Of a DNA stretch of 64,000 nucleotides, positions 11,182-23,685 are shown piece by piece. The DNA comes from Rhizophagus irregularis. Lineage: Eukaryota; Glomeromycota; Glomeromycetes; Glomerales; Glomeraceae. The translations under genes and the position numbers were made by a program. Position 1 is the first letter of the stretch; every line of letters begins with the position of its first letter. Location: assembly GCF_026210795.1 (NCBI RefSeq), contig NC_089457.1:1364001-1428000 (forward strand). The letters run 5' to 3'. Below the pieces are notes generated by a model. The model was given only the letters and a program-made list of their open reading frames with translations. It had not been told where the DNA came from and made no database searches.

Positions 11182-14100
11182 GATATACTTTTAATCTCTG
11201 TCAATTATTACCTGTCGGGGTTTTTTTTTTTTTTTTGAAACCCGAAAATTTTAATTTTTCTTCTGTACGCAGTTAGTTTTTTTTTTGTGTACGTATCACG
11301 AAAATTCTAGAATAGAAAATAAGAAACAAGTTTTAATGGCATCATAATATTTCAAATATAGTAACGTTTGGGCTAAATATGCAATCATGATGCAGAAATA
11401 ACTTGATGTGCTTCCTGATTTTCGGAGCACAAAATTTTAATGCGCATAAATATGTAACTTTCCATGCTAACATATTTTATGTATGAGTTAATATTTTAAC
11501 GCACAGGTAATTTTTTTTATTTTATTTATTTATTTTTTATTTTTTTATGCTAGTACAATTTTAGTTCTTCTTGTTTTAATATGTGACTCAGTATGATTTT
11601 TTGTTGGCCAGTTCCGATTAGCCGGAAAAGAAAAAAAATTTCAAAAAGTTAGTGTTCAAATAATAAATTAAAAAGTTAAAAGATTTACAATTTGTTTACA
11701 AAAAAAGAATAATTTGTTATTTAGTTTTTCCGTCACCGACATATTGCGAAACGTAATATATAAATATACACATGAAATTCAACTTATAGAAATGCTATGC
11801 TATGCGATAAGTCTGTATTTTAATTTATTATTAATAAAAAAAAAAATTTTTTTTTTCAACTCAAGAAAATAAGCTGGCTGTTATGTTTCTCCGCATAATA
11901 CCATATTAAAAAAAAAGGAGAATGTAAAAGAAATCTTTTTTGCCATATGATCTCAATTATATTGTCACTTGTTTTTTTAAAATTTATTGGTTTATCAAAA
12001 ATAAAAAAAAAAGCTTAAAAGATAACACCGGTACATATTTCATTTATCCGTATGAATTTTATTAAAAAAGGACTTTTTTAAAGCGCACGGAGCAAAAATA
12101 TAAGCATAAAGCCGATTGTTTTTTTTTTTGTTTTTGTCTTACAGAACTGCGTAAAAAAATTCCTAAATGGACTTTTAACTAAAAGGAAATCACAATAGTG
12201 ACAATGTAAAAATGATGTGTGATAATACTTTTTTCATTGACTTTTTTGAAAAAAAAATTTTTTTTTTCTCGTGCCGCCGTACAATTAATTGTTTATTATT
12301 ATCATCACGAGGAATCATTCTTTGGAAAACAATAAGGTAGTGTTACGATTTTATTAAGGATCATTATGTAGATTTTCTTTTTTTTTGATATGGATGAAAT
12401 CACGGAAATTTTTAAAAATTTTATGCGGGGAAAAACTTTTAAGCCCGCTTATTATTATAATAATATAGGAAATTGTATACATTTATATATATATATAATA
12501 ATATACATATATAGATATTATGTAATACAAGTGTATCACGGTATATCAATTTTTTTTTAGTTGGATTAATAATAATAATAATAATAATAAAAGAAATAAA
12601 GAATGTTTCTTTTCTTTCTTTTCTCATGATTATGAAATCAATGAAATTTGGGAAATCATTTAAAATTATTTTAGAAAGTTAAAGTGCAATTTCTCTTCGA
12701 AATTTTAACTGCACAAAATTTGAAACATGTCAAATAAAATTAATCATTTAATATATTATTGCATTATGCATATATATTTTCTATTTTCTATCGCACGCAT
12801 TCATTCCAAAAGTCAATCGTCAAAAAAAAAAATAAAAATTCCAGTGAATTTGGTTTGTTACCAAAATTAAGTATTGAAATTGAATTATTTAACCTTTATA
12901 GAATAGGCTCGGTTCTAAATATTATTATAATGAACATACGTATATGTGTCACTATCTGTACCACGAAGGAAAAAATTTTTAGCGGTTAAAAAAACTTGAA
13001 TTTTTTTTTTTTCAATGAAACAATACAAGAAATTCACAGAAGTACAAATTTTATCATATCTCCGTGTAGTACAATTGTTATTTATATTATGATAAAGTAA
13101 ATATAATGTATAATGTTTAAATTTGGTTAATGAATATTTGTAATAAAATCTTATCAGACCTCTCTCAAGATCTATGTAATAATAATAGTTTTGATAAAAA
13201 GAATACATAATAAAGATAAGATGCAAGTACATAACTATAATTATAATTTTGGTATGATTAATTAATTCGAGGTAACTTTTGTAATTGTAATATTTTTCAA
13301 CGTGGGCCATTGAAGATATGTTTGTTTTTTTTTTTATAGGAATTTTTATTTTCCTCGGGTACTCGAGTAACCTCAAAATTCAAAATAAAATAATAAATAA
13401 TAATAATATAATATTAAAAATTAGAAATTGAATTTGATACAGCATATATTGAATTAAAAATGAACAATAAGTAAGATTACAAGAGAAAGAAAGAGAGGTC
13501 ATGAGTTCAAAAAAAAAAATCATTTTGAATGATAATTCTAATAATAAGAAATTTTTTTTTTATTTTTATTTTGATTTATTTTTAGTTTTTTAGCTCCAAG
13601 AATTAATTTTTTTTTATGCATAAAACAAAAAGAGTCAATTTGTATCTCGGATTCTCAACAAATCAGATAATCTCGAGGATTAGCGTCATTATATCAATGA
13701 TTTTGATGATTCGACCGGAATTGTCCGAAAAACTCTAACTATTTATATTTAACCTACATCATCTTTAAAAAATTACTATGTTTATGTATTTTTTTTTTAA
13801 AAAAAAAATTATTTATTGCTCTAATTCACAGAATAAAAGTTAGTATGACAGATTATTTTATTTTTTTTTCTAAAAAAAATTGACCTTATTCACGTGATAT
13901 ATGTGTATATCGTTTTTTAAAAAAAATTAATATATCATTAGTATGAAATGTAATGTGATTGAAAATCCTTTAAAAAAAATCATTTTGTACTCCCAATGCG
14001 CCAAATGTCACAACCTTAACCTTAATTAGAGAAAAGTGTTGTAACATTTGTGCGAATTTTTTCTTGGGGGATTTCATACATTTTCTACATAATTTGACGT

Positions 14101-15686
14101 AGAAAAGTTTCAAATGTAAAAAAAAAAAAATTTTCTTATATATAATTGGTTTCAAAAAATTCAAAATTTGAATATCAGAATATTAAAAAAAAAAAAATTG
14201 TGATTAAGTGATTTAATTTCTCTTCGGAGATTTTACTTTAACGGGGTAAATAATTCATGATTTGGGATTTACAGTAGAATTATAAAACCTTTAAGATTCT
14301 CCAACAATAAACCAATAAACTTGTTTCTTTCCACTTTGAGACTAAAGGATTTCCCGAAAAATTCCCGAATATTTTACACGAAAAGGGTAAAAGAAAAGTA
14401 GTTGTGTTTAATGAGTGTGAGAATGAAAGATTTTCAAACTAAACCAATTTTGGAAGCCATAACAAAGAATTATGGAATTTTCTAATTACTCCCTGCCATG
14501 TGGCTAGCGTAATACTGAAAAAAGAAAACATCACATGTGATATTTGATATGTGATTCCTATTTACCCGCTTCCCCCCGCTTAGATTATACAATATACTTT
14601 TGTGATATAAATCATTCAATTTTATATATGCTGCGCATAATTGTACTTTATAAATTTTTTTAGAACCCGAGTTAAATCGATTTTCAACCAATTGGCTAAG
14701 TTTTTAAAAATTTCCGCATTCATTAATAAGTAGTACTTGTACTTTATAGTAATAAATAAATATACATTTATATATATATATTATATATATATTATATATC
14801 ATATATATATTTTTTATATATACATACATTTAAATTAAATTAAAATTTTATCTTTTTTTTTTACCGCTTTCTTTAAAAATTATTATATATATATACATAT
14901 ATATATATATCACGTTTTTTTTGATTTATTATATTCGGTTCATTCAAAAACTAATTTCCCTTTCTTTATTTAAAAAAAAAAAAATTATATATATAATAAC
15001 AACGTCCCAATTTTTCTACCAACTTTTTTTCTTCTAATTTTTTTTTGTCATTAACATCTCAATAATTTCTCTTTTTTCATCATCCATCATCCTTATCTAA
15101 TTTTTTTCTATTCATTTTTTTTTTTATTTTTAAAACTTTTTTCAAACTTTTTTTTTTTATTAACTTTGATTTAACTCGTTTTTGTAAAAACTTTTTTCTT
15201 TCCTCTCATAAAAAGAAATTCAGAGAAAAAAAATATTTTTAATTGAAAAAAAAATCAGATTAAAATTTTTTTCGATCACGAACATTTTTTTATTTTTATT
15301 TTTTTTTTATGTAAATTTTTTTTTATAATATATAAAAAAAAAAAACATTAATCGACTGTTTTTAAAATAATAATAATATATATATATATACACAACACAT
15401 TATAATATATATTCAATATATATTTTATTTTATATTTGGCAAATCATTTGATAATTTTTTTTTATCAACATAATTTTTTTTTGTATATATAAACACAACA
15501 AAACACACTACTTACTCCCAAAAAAAAAAAATTTTTTTTCTAAAAAAAAAAAATTTTTAAATTCATAATCATCATATTTTACTTCTTTTTTAATCTTCCT
15601 TTTAAATCATCATTTTTTTTTTTTAAAAAAAAAATTTATAATCTCTAACTAGATTTGTATTATAAAAATTCATATTAATAATCATC

Positions 15687-17474
15687 ATGACTACAATGTT
15701 TAACGTTGAAGAATTAAAAAGAAAACTTGACTCGGATGAATCCCGTCCACAAAAACTTTTAAAAAGGTCTTCCACTGATCAACTTTCAGATTTTTTTTCT
15801 TCGGACCAATTTTCTCTTCCTTATGAGGACGACGACGAAGACGATTTCGACGACGAAATGAATGATAATTTAAACGAAGAATCTTTGAATCAACAACAGG
15901 AACAACAACTTGACTATCAACAACAGAAAGAACAAGACCAAAAACAACAACAACCTACTACTCCTCAGAGGAAGAAACCTGGTCGTAAACCGAATCCTGC
16001 TTCCCCTGCTTTACGTAAAGCTCAAAATCGAGCCGCTCAAAGAGCTTTCAGAGAACGAAAAGAACGTCACCTACGGGAACTTGAAAATACTATCAAAACT
16101 TTACGTGAAAGTCAATACGAATCATTAATAAAATGTCAAAGAGAATATTCTCATTTTCGCTCGTTGATCGAGCAACTTGAAGCTGAAAATAGCTTTTTAA
16201 AAGAAATCGCATTCACTTTTGAATGCGCATTAAATAATTTAAATGGTAATAATGAAGCAACGACAAAAATGAAGAATGCCGTATCTCAATCTATTCCTCG
16301 TACTTCAGTTCCTTCTTCATTACCTTTGAATGGTAATGGTGTTAGTATGATTGGATCTTCTATTACTACTTCACCTTTCGGTTTAAGTGCTATGCAAATG
16401 AGACAAGCAAATTTACCTTCACAATTATCAGTACCGACAGCTCAACAAATTCAAAATAATTATCTTGGTTTACTTCAATCTCAAGCTGGACGTTTAAGTA
16501 TTACATCACCTGTTACAAATAATATTGTAATGTCACCTAATGGATCTGGTAATATATCTACTTCATCTGTTAGTGCATCTAGTTCACCTCAAACACCAGA
16601 ATCAATCATTCCAGGATCAATCTCACCGTCAAGTACTTTTTTTGCTGAAGAATTTGCTCGTGAAATTACACTGGCTGATATGAAACCTTTTGTTTCACAA
16701 AATTCTAATTTACAATTTAGTCATGAACCATCATCATTATTTACTGATGGAAATACAAATATTTATAATACTACAAATTCATCAATATTTAAAACAGATA
16801 TTGGTGTATTATCATCATCATCACAAACAATGACAAAATCGAATTCTACTTCTTCAACAATTTCTTCTGTATCATCAAATAACAATATTTCTGTAAATAA
16901 TAATAATAATATATCATATGTGGCAGAAGCAGCTTCAATGATTGATAATGATGCAGATTATTTTTCAGCTTATTTTTTGAATGATGAATTAGTACTTGAT
17001 GATGAATCGAAACAATTGTTTTCAAATTTTGATATTAATACAACTGAACAAAATATAATGAAAAAAAAATTAACGAAAGATCAAGAACAACTTATAAGAC
17101 TGAGTAAGAAAGTAGGACAATCAATTCTTACACCTGTTCCTCCAACAATGAGGTATCCACTCACAACTCATCAAAAGTATTATTTGACATTAGAACATGA
17201 TCCTCGTATTGACATGATACCATGTCTTCACTTACGATCTCGTATGATTCAATATCGGGATCAATATGATCTTTATGAATTAGTAGAGTTATTAATTAAC
17301 AAAGCAAAATGTCACGGGGATCCTCATGATCCTGATAGTTGGGAATTACCAGAAGAATTCTTTGAACGTTATGGAGTTTTAGTATTTCAACAATGTCGCA
17401 TAAAAAGTGATTTATATAAGAAATATGGTGTATTACCAAAAGACTTTGATAATTTTTATAAGAAAGGTGATTAG
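15687..17474 (+). CDS. AP-1/Yap-type bZIP transcription factor with C-terminal PAP1-like cysteine region
   Basis: A 595-residue single-exon frame. Residues 48-60 are an Asp/Glu run and 68-90 a Gln-rich run. The basic region NRAAQRAFR (114-122) matches the NxxAQxxFR DNA-contact signature of the fungal Yap/Pap1 class, and a leucine zipper follows to about 180. The middle (180-430) is Ser/Asn/Thr-rich and probably disordered activation sequence. The last ~95 residues hold PCLHLRSRM, NKAKCHGD and ELPEEFFERYG, which resemble the C-terminal cysteine-rich (PAP1) domain that senses oxidation in Yap1/Pap1 and controls nuclear export. The start was chosen as the first ATG after the AT-rich leader; a second in-frame ATG lies three codons on. 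A nuclear role in oxidative or metal stress is likely from the family; the exact targets are unknown. Confidence 0.9.
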   Translation: MTTMFNVEELKRKLDSDESRPQKLLKRSSTDQLSDFFSSDQFSLPYEDDDEDDFDDEMNDNLNEESLNQQQEQQLDYQQQKEQDQKQQQPTTPQRKKPGRKPNPASPALRKAQNRAAQRAFRERKERHLRELENTIKTLRESQYESLIKCQREYSHFRSLIEQLEAENSFLKEIAFTFECALNNLNGNNEATTKMKNAVSQSIPRTSVPSSLPLNGNGVSMIGSSITTSPFGLSAMQMRQANLPSQLSVPTAQQIQNNYLGLLQSQAGRLSITSPVTNNIVMSPNGSGNISTSSVSASSSPQTPESIIPGSISPSSTFFAEEFAREITLADMKPFVSQNSNLQFSHEPSSLFTDGNTNIYNTTNSSIFKTDIGVLSSSSQTMTKSNSTSSTISSVSSNNNISVNNNNNISYVAEAASMIDNDADYFSAYFLNDELVLDDESKQLFSNFDINTTEQNIMKKKLTKDQEQLIRLSKKVGQSILTPVPPTMRYPLTTHQKYYLTLEHDPRIDMIPCLHLRSRMIQYRDQYDLYELVELLINKAKCHGDPHDPDSWELPEEFFERYGVLVFQQCRIKSDLYKKYGVLPKDFDNFYKKGD

Positions 17475-20400
17475 TCTTTAAGGATTTTTAATATAGTTTA
17501 TGACTTTATATTCCTGACATCATCTTTTTTATTCAATTAGGTTTACATATGATATCATGAATTATTCAATTTTTTATGTTTCTTTGTAGGAATTTGACAA
17601 TATCTCACACAATATTATTATTTTTTTTTCCTTTTATTCTTGGATTGAGAGAACAATTCCATCATACATAATAAAAATGAATAGATGATGTCTAAAAAAA
17701 AAAAATTTGTATTGTATACAAAATATTTACAATAACTATTAATTTAATGGTTGGGATTTTTTTTTTTTTTACATTTTCAAACATTTTAACATTTTAAAAA
17801 ACAATTTTTTATACATTAATATTAAAAAAAAAACAATAACAAATATTGAATATTTGGAATTTACAATAATTTTACAAAAACAATTTATTATATATATCAC
17901 ACATTAACATCAAATCATCTCATCTATTTATTCTATTTTTTTTATTTTTTTTTATTTATTCATGTATTTATTTCATCTCTCTCTCGATTTATATTTTCTT
18001 GTTAATATTTTTTTTCTTTTCTTTTCTTTTCTTTTATATATATATATATATATAATATATATATATATAAAAAAAAATTTTTTTTTTTTAACATTTTTTT
18101 TAAAAAAAAATAATAATTATAATAAAAAAAAAATATATAAATAAAAAAAATATATATATAAATATATATTAGTTTAAAAAAAAATCTCCCGCATGATTTT
18201 ATAGTAGTATGATATAATAGTAGTATGATTAGATGATTTTCATCATCATCTTTTTTTTGTTACACTCATTTATTTATACCATAAAAACGATTTCGGCGAA
18301 TTTTTCTTATCTACAGTTTTTTTTTTTTGATTGAAAAGTTTCACTACATGAAACACATTTTTCATATCAATTAAAACGTTTGCATATAATCTAAACTGAA
18401 TAAAAAATAGTTTTTTTGATGATCAAATTATATGAAATCATGTTTAATTTAAATTTTTTTTTTTTAAGTGGGGAAAATATAAAAAAAAAAAAAATGCAAC
18501 TTTTCTTTGCACATGGAATTTTTTTTTATTTACTTGTTTAATTTTAATTTGCGTGATTTTTGAAAAAAAAAACTCGTTTTTTTTTTGTTTCAACAATTTT
18601 ATATCAAAATTGAATGAAAGGATAAAAAGGGGGATTATTTTCATATGATAATTTTATCAGATGTTTCAAAAGGGCGTAAAAAATTCTTGTTACACACGTA
18701 GAGTTTAATTTTTTTTTGTCTTTTTTATCCAATCATTAATTAATTTTTTTTTATTGATATTAAAAGTTGAATGAAGAACCAAACAAATTTTTGGATTCAC
18801 CAATTAAAAGATGTTATATAAAATTTCTAAACTAAACAAAAACTTTAAAATGAATTTTTCTTGCTGCGGTGGAATACTTTTTGGAACGCCTTATCCTTAA
18901 ATTGAATATAAATTTGGAAATGATAAAAAAAAAAAGAAACCAAAGCTAGTTGATTGTAATACGAGAATTTCACATTTCGGGAGATCGCGAGAAATCCGAA
19001 AAGAAGCGCAGATACGCAACCCAACCCAACGTAATAAGTTCAGAACTTTCCATTTATTGTAAAATTTTTGATTACTTATTTTTGACGGTGATATTCCCAT
19101 TAGTTTAACATAATTTTTTCTCAATTAAGAAATTTTCGAAAGCAAAATAAAAAGCATAAACTAAACAAACTAAACATTTATAATTTATAAACTAACGCCA
19201 TTAGTTCAAACTCAGATCATAAGACGTACATGTACAATTTAATTTATCATATGATCAAATAAAAATAAAAATTATTATGACGTCATGAAGTCTTTGAACA
19301 AACAAAAATCAGAAAATCATTTGTTTACTCAAATTAGGGAAACAGATTTCATATTTGGAAAACAAATGGTGCAACATTTTGAAAATGAAAGGGAAATGAT
19401 GTTTAATGAGAGGTCTATTTTTTCCGATTTTCTTCGTTTATTAGGTTTCATTAGGTTCATTATAAACCCTTTGAATAAAATGGATTATAACGAAATTTGG
19501 ATAATAAAAGAATTATATTTCACGTGCTTTTCAGAGTATGTAATGGGCAATGTATGAATTCTCCGTTTTTTTTTTCTTTTGTTAGCAAATTATTTTCTCC
19601 GGTTTTTTTTTCTTTTGTTAGCAAATTTTTTTTTATTTTAAAAAAAAAAAAGTTCTCCATTTTTTTTTAAAACGTAAACTTTTAATTTCTGTGTGTCAAT
19701 CAAACAAGTTGTGAAATAAAATTAAAATTTTTGATCATATGCAAGTTTTAAAATTTTCATACAGTTTTGTTTTTAAAATGATATCTTTCAAATACAGGTA
19801 TATCATAGTATATATTTTGTACGTAATATATATTTTGTATAATATATATATATAGATATATTATTTTCTTCATTGTTTCACTATATGCGAAAATCAATTA
19901 TCGGATTTTCCTTTCATAACAAAAAATTAAACAAATAAACACAAAAAAGAAATTAAGTTTCATAAAAAAAAAATATATATATCATTTTTTTTTTAATCCA
20001 TTTTTTTTTATTGTGCATAAAATAATGAGATACAAGACCCAGGAAATTTTTCGGAAGACCTTCCGAAATATCCGAAAAAGAAAGTATTAGAATTCTTGGA
20101 GAGATTTTTTTCAAACGAAAAAAATAAAATAAAATAAAATAAATTAAATTAAATAAAATAAATGAAGTATAATTAAAAAAGGTTATGAAACAATGATTCA
20201 TTGGTTTACAAGATAAATTAACATTTATTATGAGTAAGAAAGTAATATAATTATTTTTAACTTTCTAATGAGAATTTCTTTTTCCGCTAAAGAACGGTAA
20301 AGACCACATTCAGTAAATCATAAGGGAATCTTTCATTCTTTTTTATTACATATTTTAATTTGTATCTTTCCCCTGCCGAAAAATTAAATAATATATTAAT

Positions 20401-22023
20401 AGAATTTTTATTATGTATTTATTCGTTTGATAATTAATAACATATAATGAATAAACTTTGATCATATGTAACGAAGGTTAAAAATATCTCAATGATTTAT
20501 ATTTTGTGTATTGAATTCTTTTTTTAATATACAAATCATATTAATATTTTTTTTTTAGGTTTTAGAAATAAACAATAAATTATGCTTATTATGCTTAATA
20601 ATTCACTTCAGTGTATTAATAATAATGATTCTTAATCCTTTTGATATTGTTCTTTCTTTTTTTTCTTTAATTATTTTTTATTAATGATAAATACAAACAA
20701 AAAATATGATGAAATAAAAAGGGGGTTAGAGAAACATCGGAATAACTTTAAAAAAATTGTTTAAATTAATCCGTTCATTATTTTTTTTTTCTTAAACAAA
20801 GGAGAAAATAAATGAAAGAGAGAGAACTGTAAGAAATATAAATTAAATTTGTTTGTTTTTTTTTTTACTTTTTTTTAAATTTTGTTTATATTATTAATGT
20901 ATGAAAGTTTTTTTGTGATTATTTGATTATTCGAAATTTTTTGTATTTTTTTTTTTTCGTGATAATAATATTTTTTTAATATTTATTTTATCACATTTTT
21001 TCATATCTTTTCACCTCGGAAAAATATTGGTCCATTTTTCGTACACCTCTTTTATTGTGTGTTACACGGCCCGCAAACTTAAATTTCTTTGCCCCATTGT
21101 GGCTTATTAAAAAAAAAAAGATTTTCGATTAAAATATTTGCCATAGTGGCAGTGCAAATCTTGCACTACAAAAAACTATAGAAACGCGAATGTGATTAAG
21201 ATCTTTAAAAATGAACAAAAAAAAAAAAAAAAACAAATTTCCTTAAAATGAATGATTCTCGGCCGTAATATAAACGAAATGTTTCACAAAAATCTTAAAT
21301 AATAAAACTTTTTCCAAATCGTACATACAATATAACTACTTTTAACTTATTCAACGATTTTTATCCTATTGTTATCTTAAAATATTCGCATCAAATAGGA
21401 GAATATCTATTAACATGTGTCGATTGTATCATGTATGCATGAGCTCATTTTTTAAGAAACAAACATTGATTTATTATTTTTTTTTTGTAAACCAAATAAA
21501 GTAAAAAATTCTTTTTTGAGTCCGATAGATAAAAATTTATTATTAATTACCTTTTACCAGTATCATAATCAAATAAGCCAAATTATTAAAAGGCATAAAA
21601 GCCCAGTAACTGTTCAACTGCATATATCCCGTCGTTCTACAATCGATGGTATTGTTTTCCTTTTGCAATTATTCAGTTTATACTGAATTATGATATTTAG
21701 TTCCGGATGATATTTTGGAACGTGATATTTTTGAACGCGTCCCAACGGTCAATCTTTTACATTTATATGAGTATATATACACAAAATAATAATTTGCAAC
21801 GCAGTAATATCCCGTTAACTTTGCACGTGAAATAAACGGCTTTTTGATGCTTTGATGCCGTTGATTTGCGTTAAGATTAGTAATACTAGCTTTAACAGGT
21901 AATACGGGTAATACGGGTGATAATCATTATATCTCAAGTTATATATATATATACAAGACTTTCAAATTTTATCATTTTTTTTTTGAATTTTTTTTTCTCC
22001 TTTAAAAAAAAATTATATAAAAA
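17475..22023. other. Intergenic stretch between the bZIP and SET-domain genes
   Basis: The 3' flank of the bZIP gene (17475-18200) contains TA and poly-T tracts. No supported gene lies between. A 90-residue open frame at 19285-19557 has no recognisable signature and was not called. A 29-30 bp tandem duplication lies at 19561-19625, and a 9 bp perfect inverted repeat (TTTCGGAAG/CTTCCGAAA) near 20057-20076. The final ~1 kb is presumably the SET gene promoter. Confidence 0.5.
19561..19625. repeat. Tandem duplication ending in TTGTTAGCAAAT
   Basis: CTCCG, a T-run, then CTTTTGTTAGCAAAT occurs at 19561-19590 and again at 19597-19625. This is a short local duplication in noncoding DNA. Confidence 0.8.
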
Positions 22024-23685
22024 ATGGTGGTTCAAAGTATCGCAGATCAACATCGTATAAATGGAAACGATGCAATCAAGAATAAAGATTATATTAAAGC
22101 TTGGGAGGAATATACAAAAGGGTTAAAGATTACTCCAAAAGATCCTGTATTATGGTCAAATCGTTCTTTTGCATGCTTAAAAGCTGGATTTCCTGAACTT
22201 GCTTTAATGGATGCTTATAGAGTTATTACTTTATGTGATCAAGATACTATAAAGGATAATGAATCATTAAGAACAGTTTATCAAAAAGGTTATTTTCGTT
22301 ATGCTGAATCTTTGGATGCGTTAGGTTTACCACGTTTAGCTGAAATAGCTTTTAATATTATAGTAAATGATAAATTAATTAAAGATATTGATCGAAAAAA
22401 AGCAATGGATCGTAAATTTAAATTATCTAAAACTAATTTGGATCAAACTCGTCACATGGCTAAAGAAGGTCAAAAAGGTTCTGGAAATTTTAAATTTTTA
22501 ATCACTGAAGAGGATGTTGGATTTTATAAATTTGATGGAAAATATCCTTGGGATATTAGACCTGATGATCGTATTAAAGAATCAAATTTATTAAAAATTC
22601 AACATAAACTTGATTTAATTAGTGATAATAAATTAAAATTGGATTTTGTCAAATTTTCAAGTGATGATGAAAATCCATTAATTCAATTGGGTGTTATATC
22701 TAAAGTTGATTTTAAAAATGAAGATATTATTATGGAAGAAAATCCTTTCTTAACTATTCATAATCATTATAATCTTAGATGTGATTATTGTTTTCATTTA
22801 CTTGATAAAAAATCTTCAAATAATAATGTTGAATATCCTATTGTATATCCTTGTCCTAATCTTTCATGTGAAGAATCTTTTTGTAATGAAAGATGTTATA
22901 ATTTGGCAAAAGATCTTTATCACGATGAAATTTGTGGTAAAATTATTGATGATTTAATTGATTTTATTCAAAGAAAAAGAGGTGATGTAAGGAATAATAA
23001 TATTTTATTTATATTGAAATTATTTGCTATAGCGAAAAAAAGAAATATTTGTCCTTTAGATATTGAAGAAATTAATCATCTTACAAGATATCATTCAACT
23101 CCTCATAATTTAGAAAATCATGATTTATGGGATGCGGATTTTGAAAAAATTTATTTGGAAATTTTAAAAATCTTGGATATTTCAATTTATGATTTAAATT
23201 TTGATTTTTGGATTTTTATTACATTAATTACTACTCTTGCTACAAATACTTTTGGTGGTCCTGCTATTGATTCAAGTGTATATGATACGGCTGCTATTTT
23301 TCCTTTAATTTCTTTATTTAATCATAATTGTAAAAATAATATTGAAGGTCAATTATTTTTACAAGAATGGCCAAAATCTATTCAAGATCCTATACCAGCA
23401 GTTTATAAAGTATTACGTAAAACTTTACGTTCTATAAATTGTCATTCTTATAGAATGACTATAATTGCCAATGATGATATTAAAAAAGGTGATCAACTTT
23501 GTTTAACTTATTGTAATCCTGATTATAATAAAAATGCACGTCATAGGCAATTATTAAGAACTTATGGATTTATTTGTTATTGTGATCGTTGTAAAGGTGA
23601 ATCTGGTGGATATAACCCTTTACCTATTGCTTGGTGTTTATATTTTCCGGATGATGAACGTGGTAAAGATTTGTTGGATAGATAA
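22024..23685 (+). CDS. TPR and SET domain protein (SMYD/SET5-like)
   Basis: A 553-residue uninterrupted frame starting at an ATG directly after an AT-rich leader. Residues 5-110 are tetratricopeptide-like helices (AWEEYTKGLKI, LWSNRSFACLKAG). Residues 253-304 carry Cys/His pairs (CDYC, CPNLSCEESFCNERC, H300, C304) that look like a MYND-type zinc cluster inserted in a split SET domain. The SET signatures are NHNC (434-437, for NHSC), LTYC (494-497) and YGFICYCDRC with the post-SET cysteines C518, C520 and C523. This combination is typical of SMYD/SET5-like lysine methyltransferases, which act on histones or cytosolic proteins with S-adenosylmethionine. The substrate cannot be inferred. It is shorter than TPR-heavy SMYD proteins because the extra helices sit N-terminally. 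Confidence 0.88.
   Translation: MVVQSIADQHRINGNDAIKNKDYIKAWEEYTKGLKITPKDPVLWSNRSFACLKAGFPELALMDAYRVITLCDQDTIKDNESLRTVYQKGYFRYAESLDALGLPRLAEIAFNIIVNDKLIKDIDRKKAMDRKFKLSKTNLDQTRHMAKEGQKGSGNFKFLITEEDVGFYKFDGKYPWDIRPDDRIKESNLLKIQHKLDLISDNKLKLDFVKFSSDDENPLIQLGVISKVDFKNEDIIMEENPFLTIHNHYNLRCDYCFHLLDKKSSNNNVEYPIVYPCPNLSCEESFCNERCYNLAKDLYHDEICGKIIDDLIDFIQRKRGDVRNNNILFILKLFAIAKKRNICPLDIEEINHLTRYHSTPHNLENHDLWDADFEKIYLEILKILDISIYDLNFDFWIFITLITTLATNTFGGPAIDSSVYDTAAIFPLISLFNHNCKNNIEGQLFLQEWPKSIQDPIPAVYKVLRKTLRSINCHSYRMTIIANDDIKKGDQLCLTYCNPDYNKNARHRQLLRTYGFICYCDRCKGESGGYNPLPIAWCLYFPDDERGKDLLDR

Larger units (their letters stand above)
4155..15686. other. 11.5 kb gene-free AT-rich stretch with repeat relics
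   Basis: Only short, low-complexity reading frames occur. They are rich in Lys, Asn, Ile, Phe and Tyr, as AT-rich noncoding DNA gives, and none shows a family signature. Things noted inside: a GC-rich pocket (5362-5475), an eroded pogo/Tigger-like terminus (6871-6925), a second dispersed repeat copy (5835-6020), (AT)n near 7335-7358, a 30 bp tandem duplication (9619-9684), A/T microsatellites (9228-9330) and (TCGTT)n (11151-11181). Bases 14700-15686 are probably promoter and leader of the bZIP gene; they are dominated by poly-T, poly-A and TA tracts. Confidence 0.5.

Noticed and set aside
12915-13376. 153-residue minus-strand open frame
   Set aside because: Composition (Tyr, Ile, Asn, Lys, Phe) is what random AT-rich DNA gives. 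There is no motif and it spans poly-T tracts.
19285-19557. 90-residue plus-strand open frame
   Set aside because: Somewhat protein-like, but no family signature, no splice partners, and it sits in repeat-bearing intergenic DNA.
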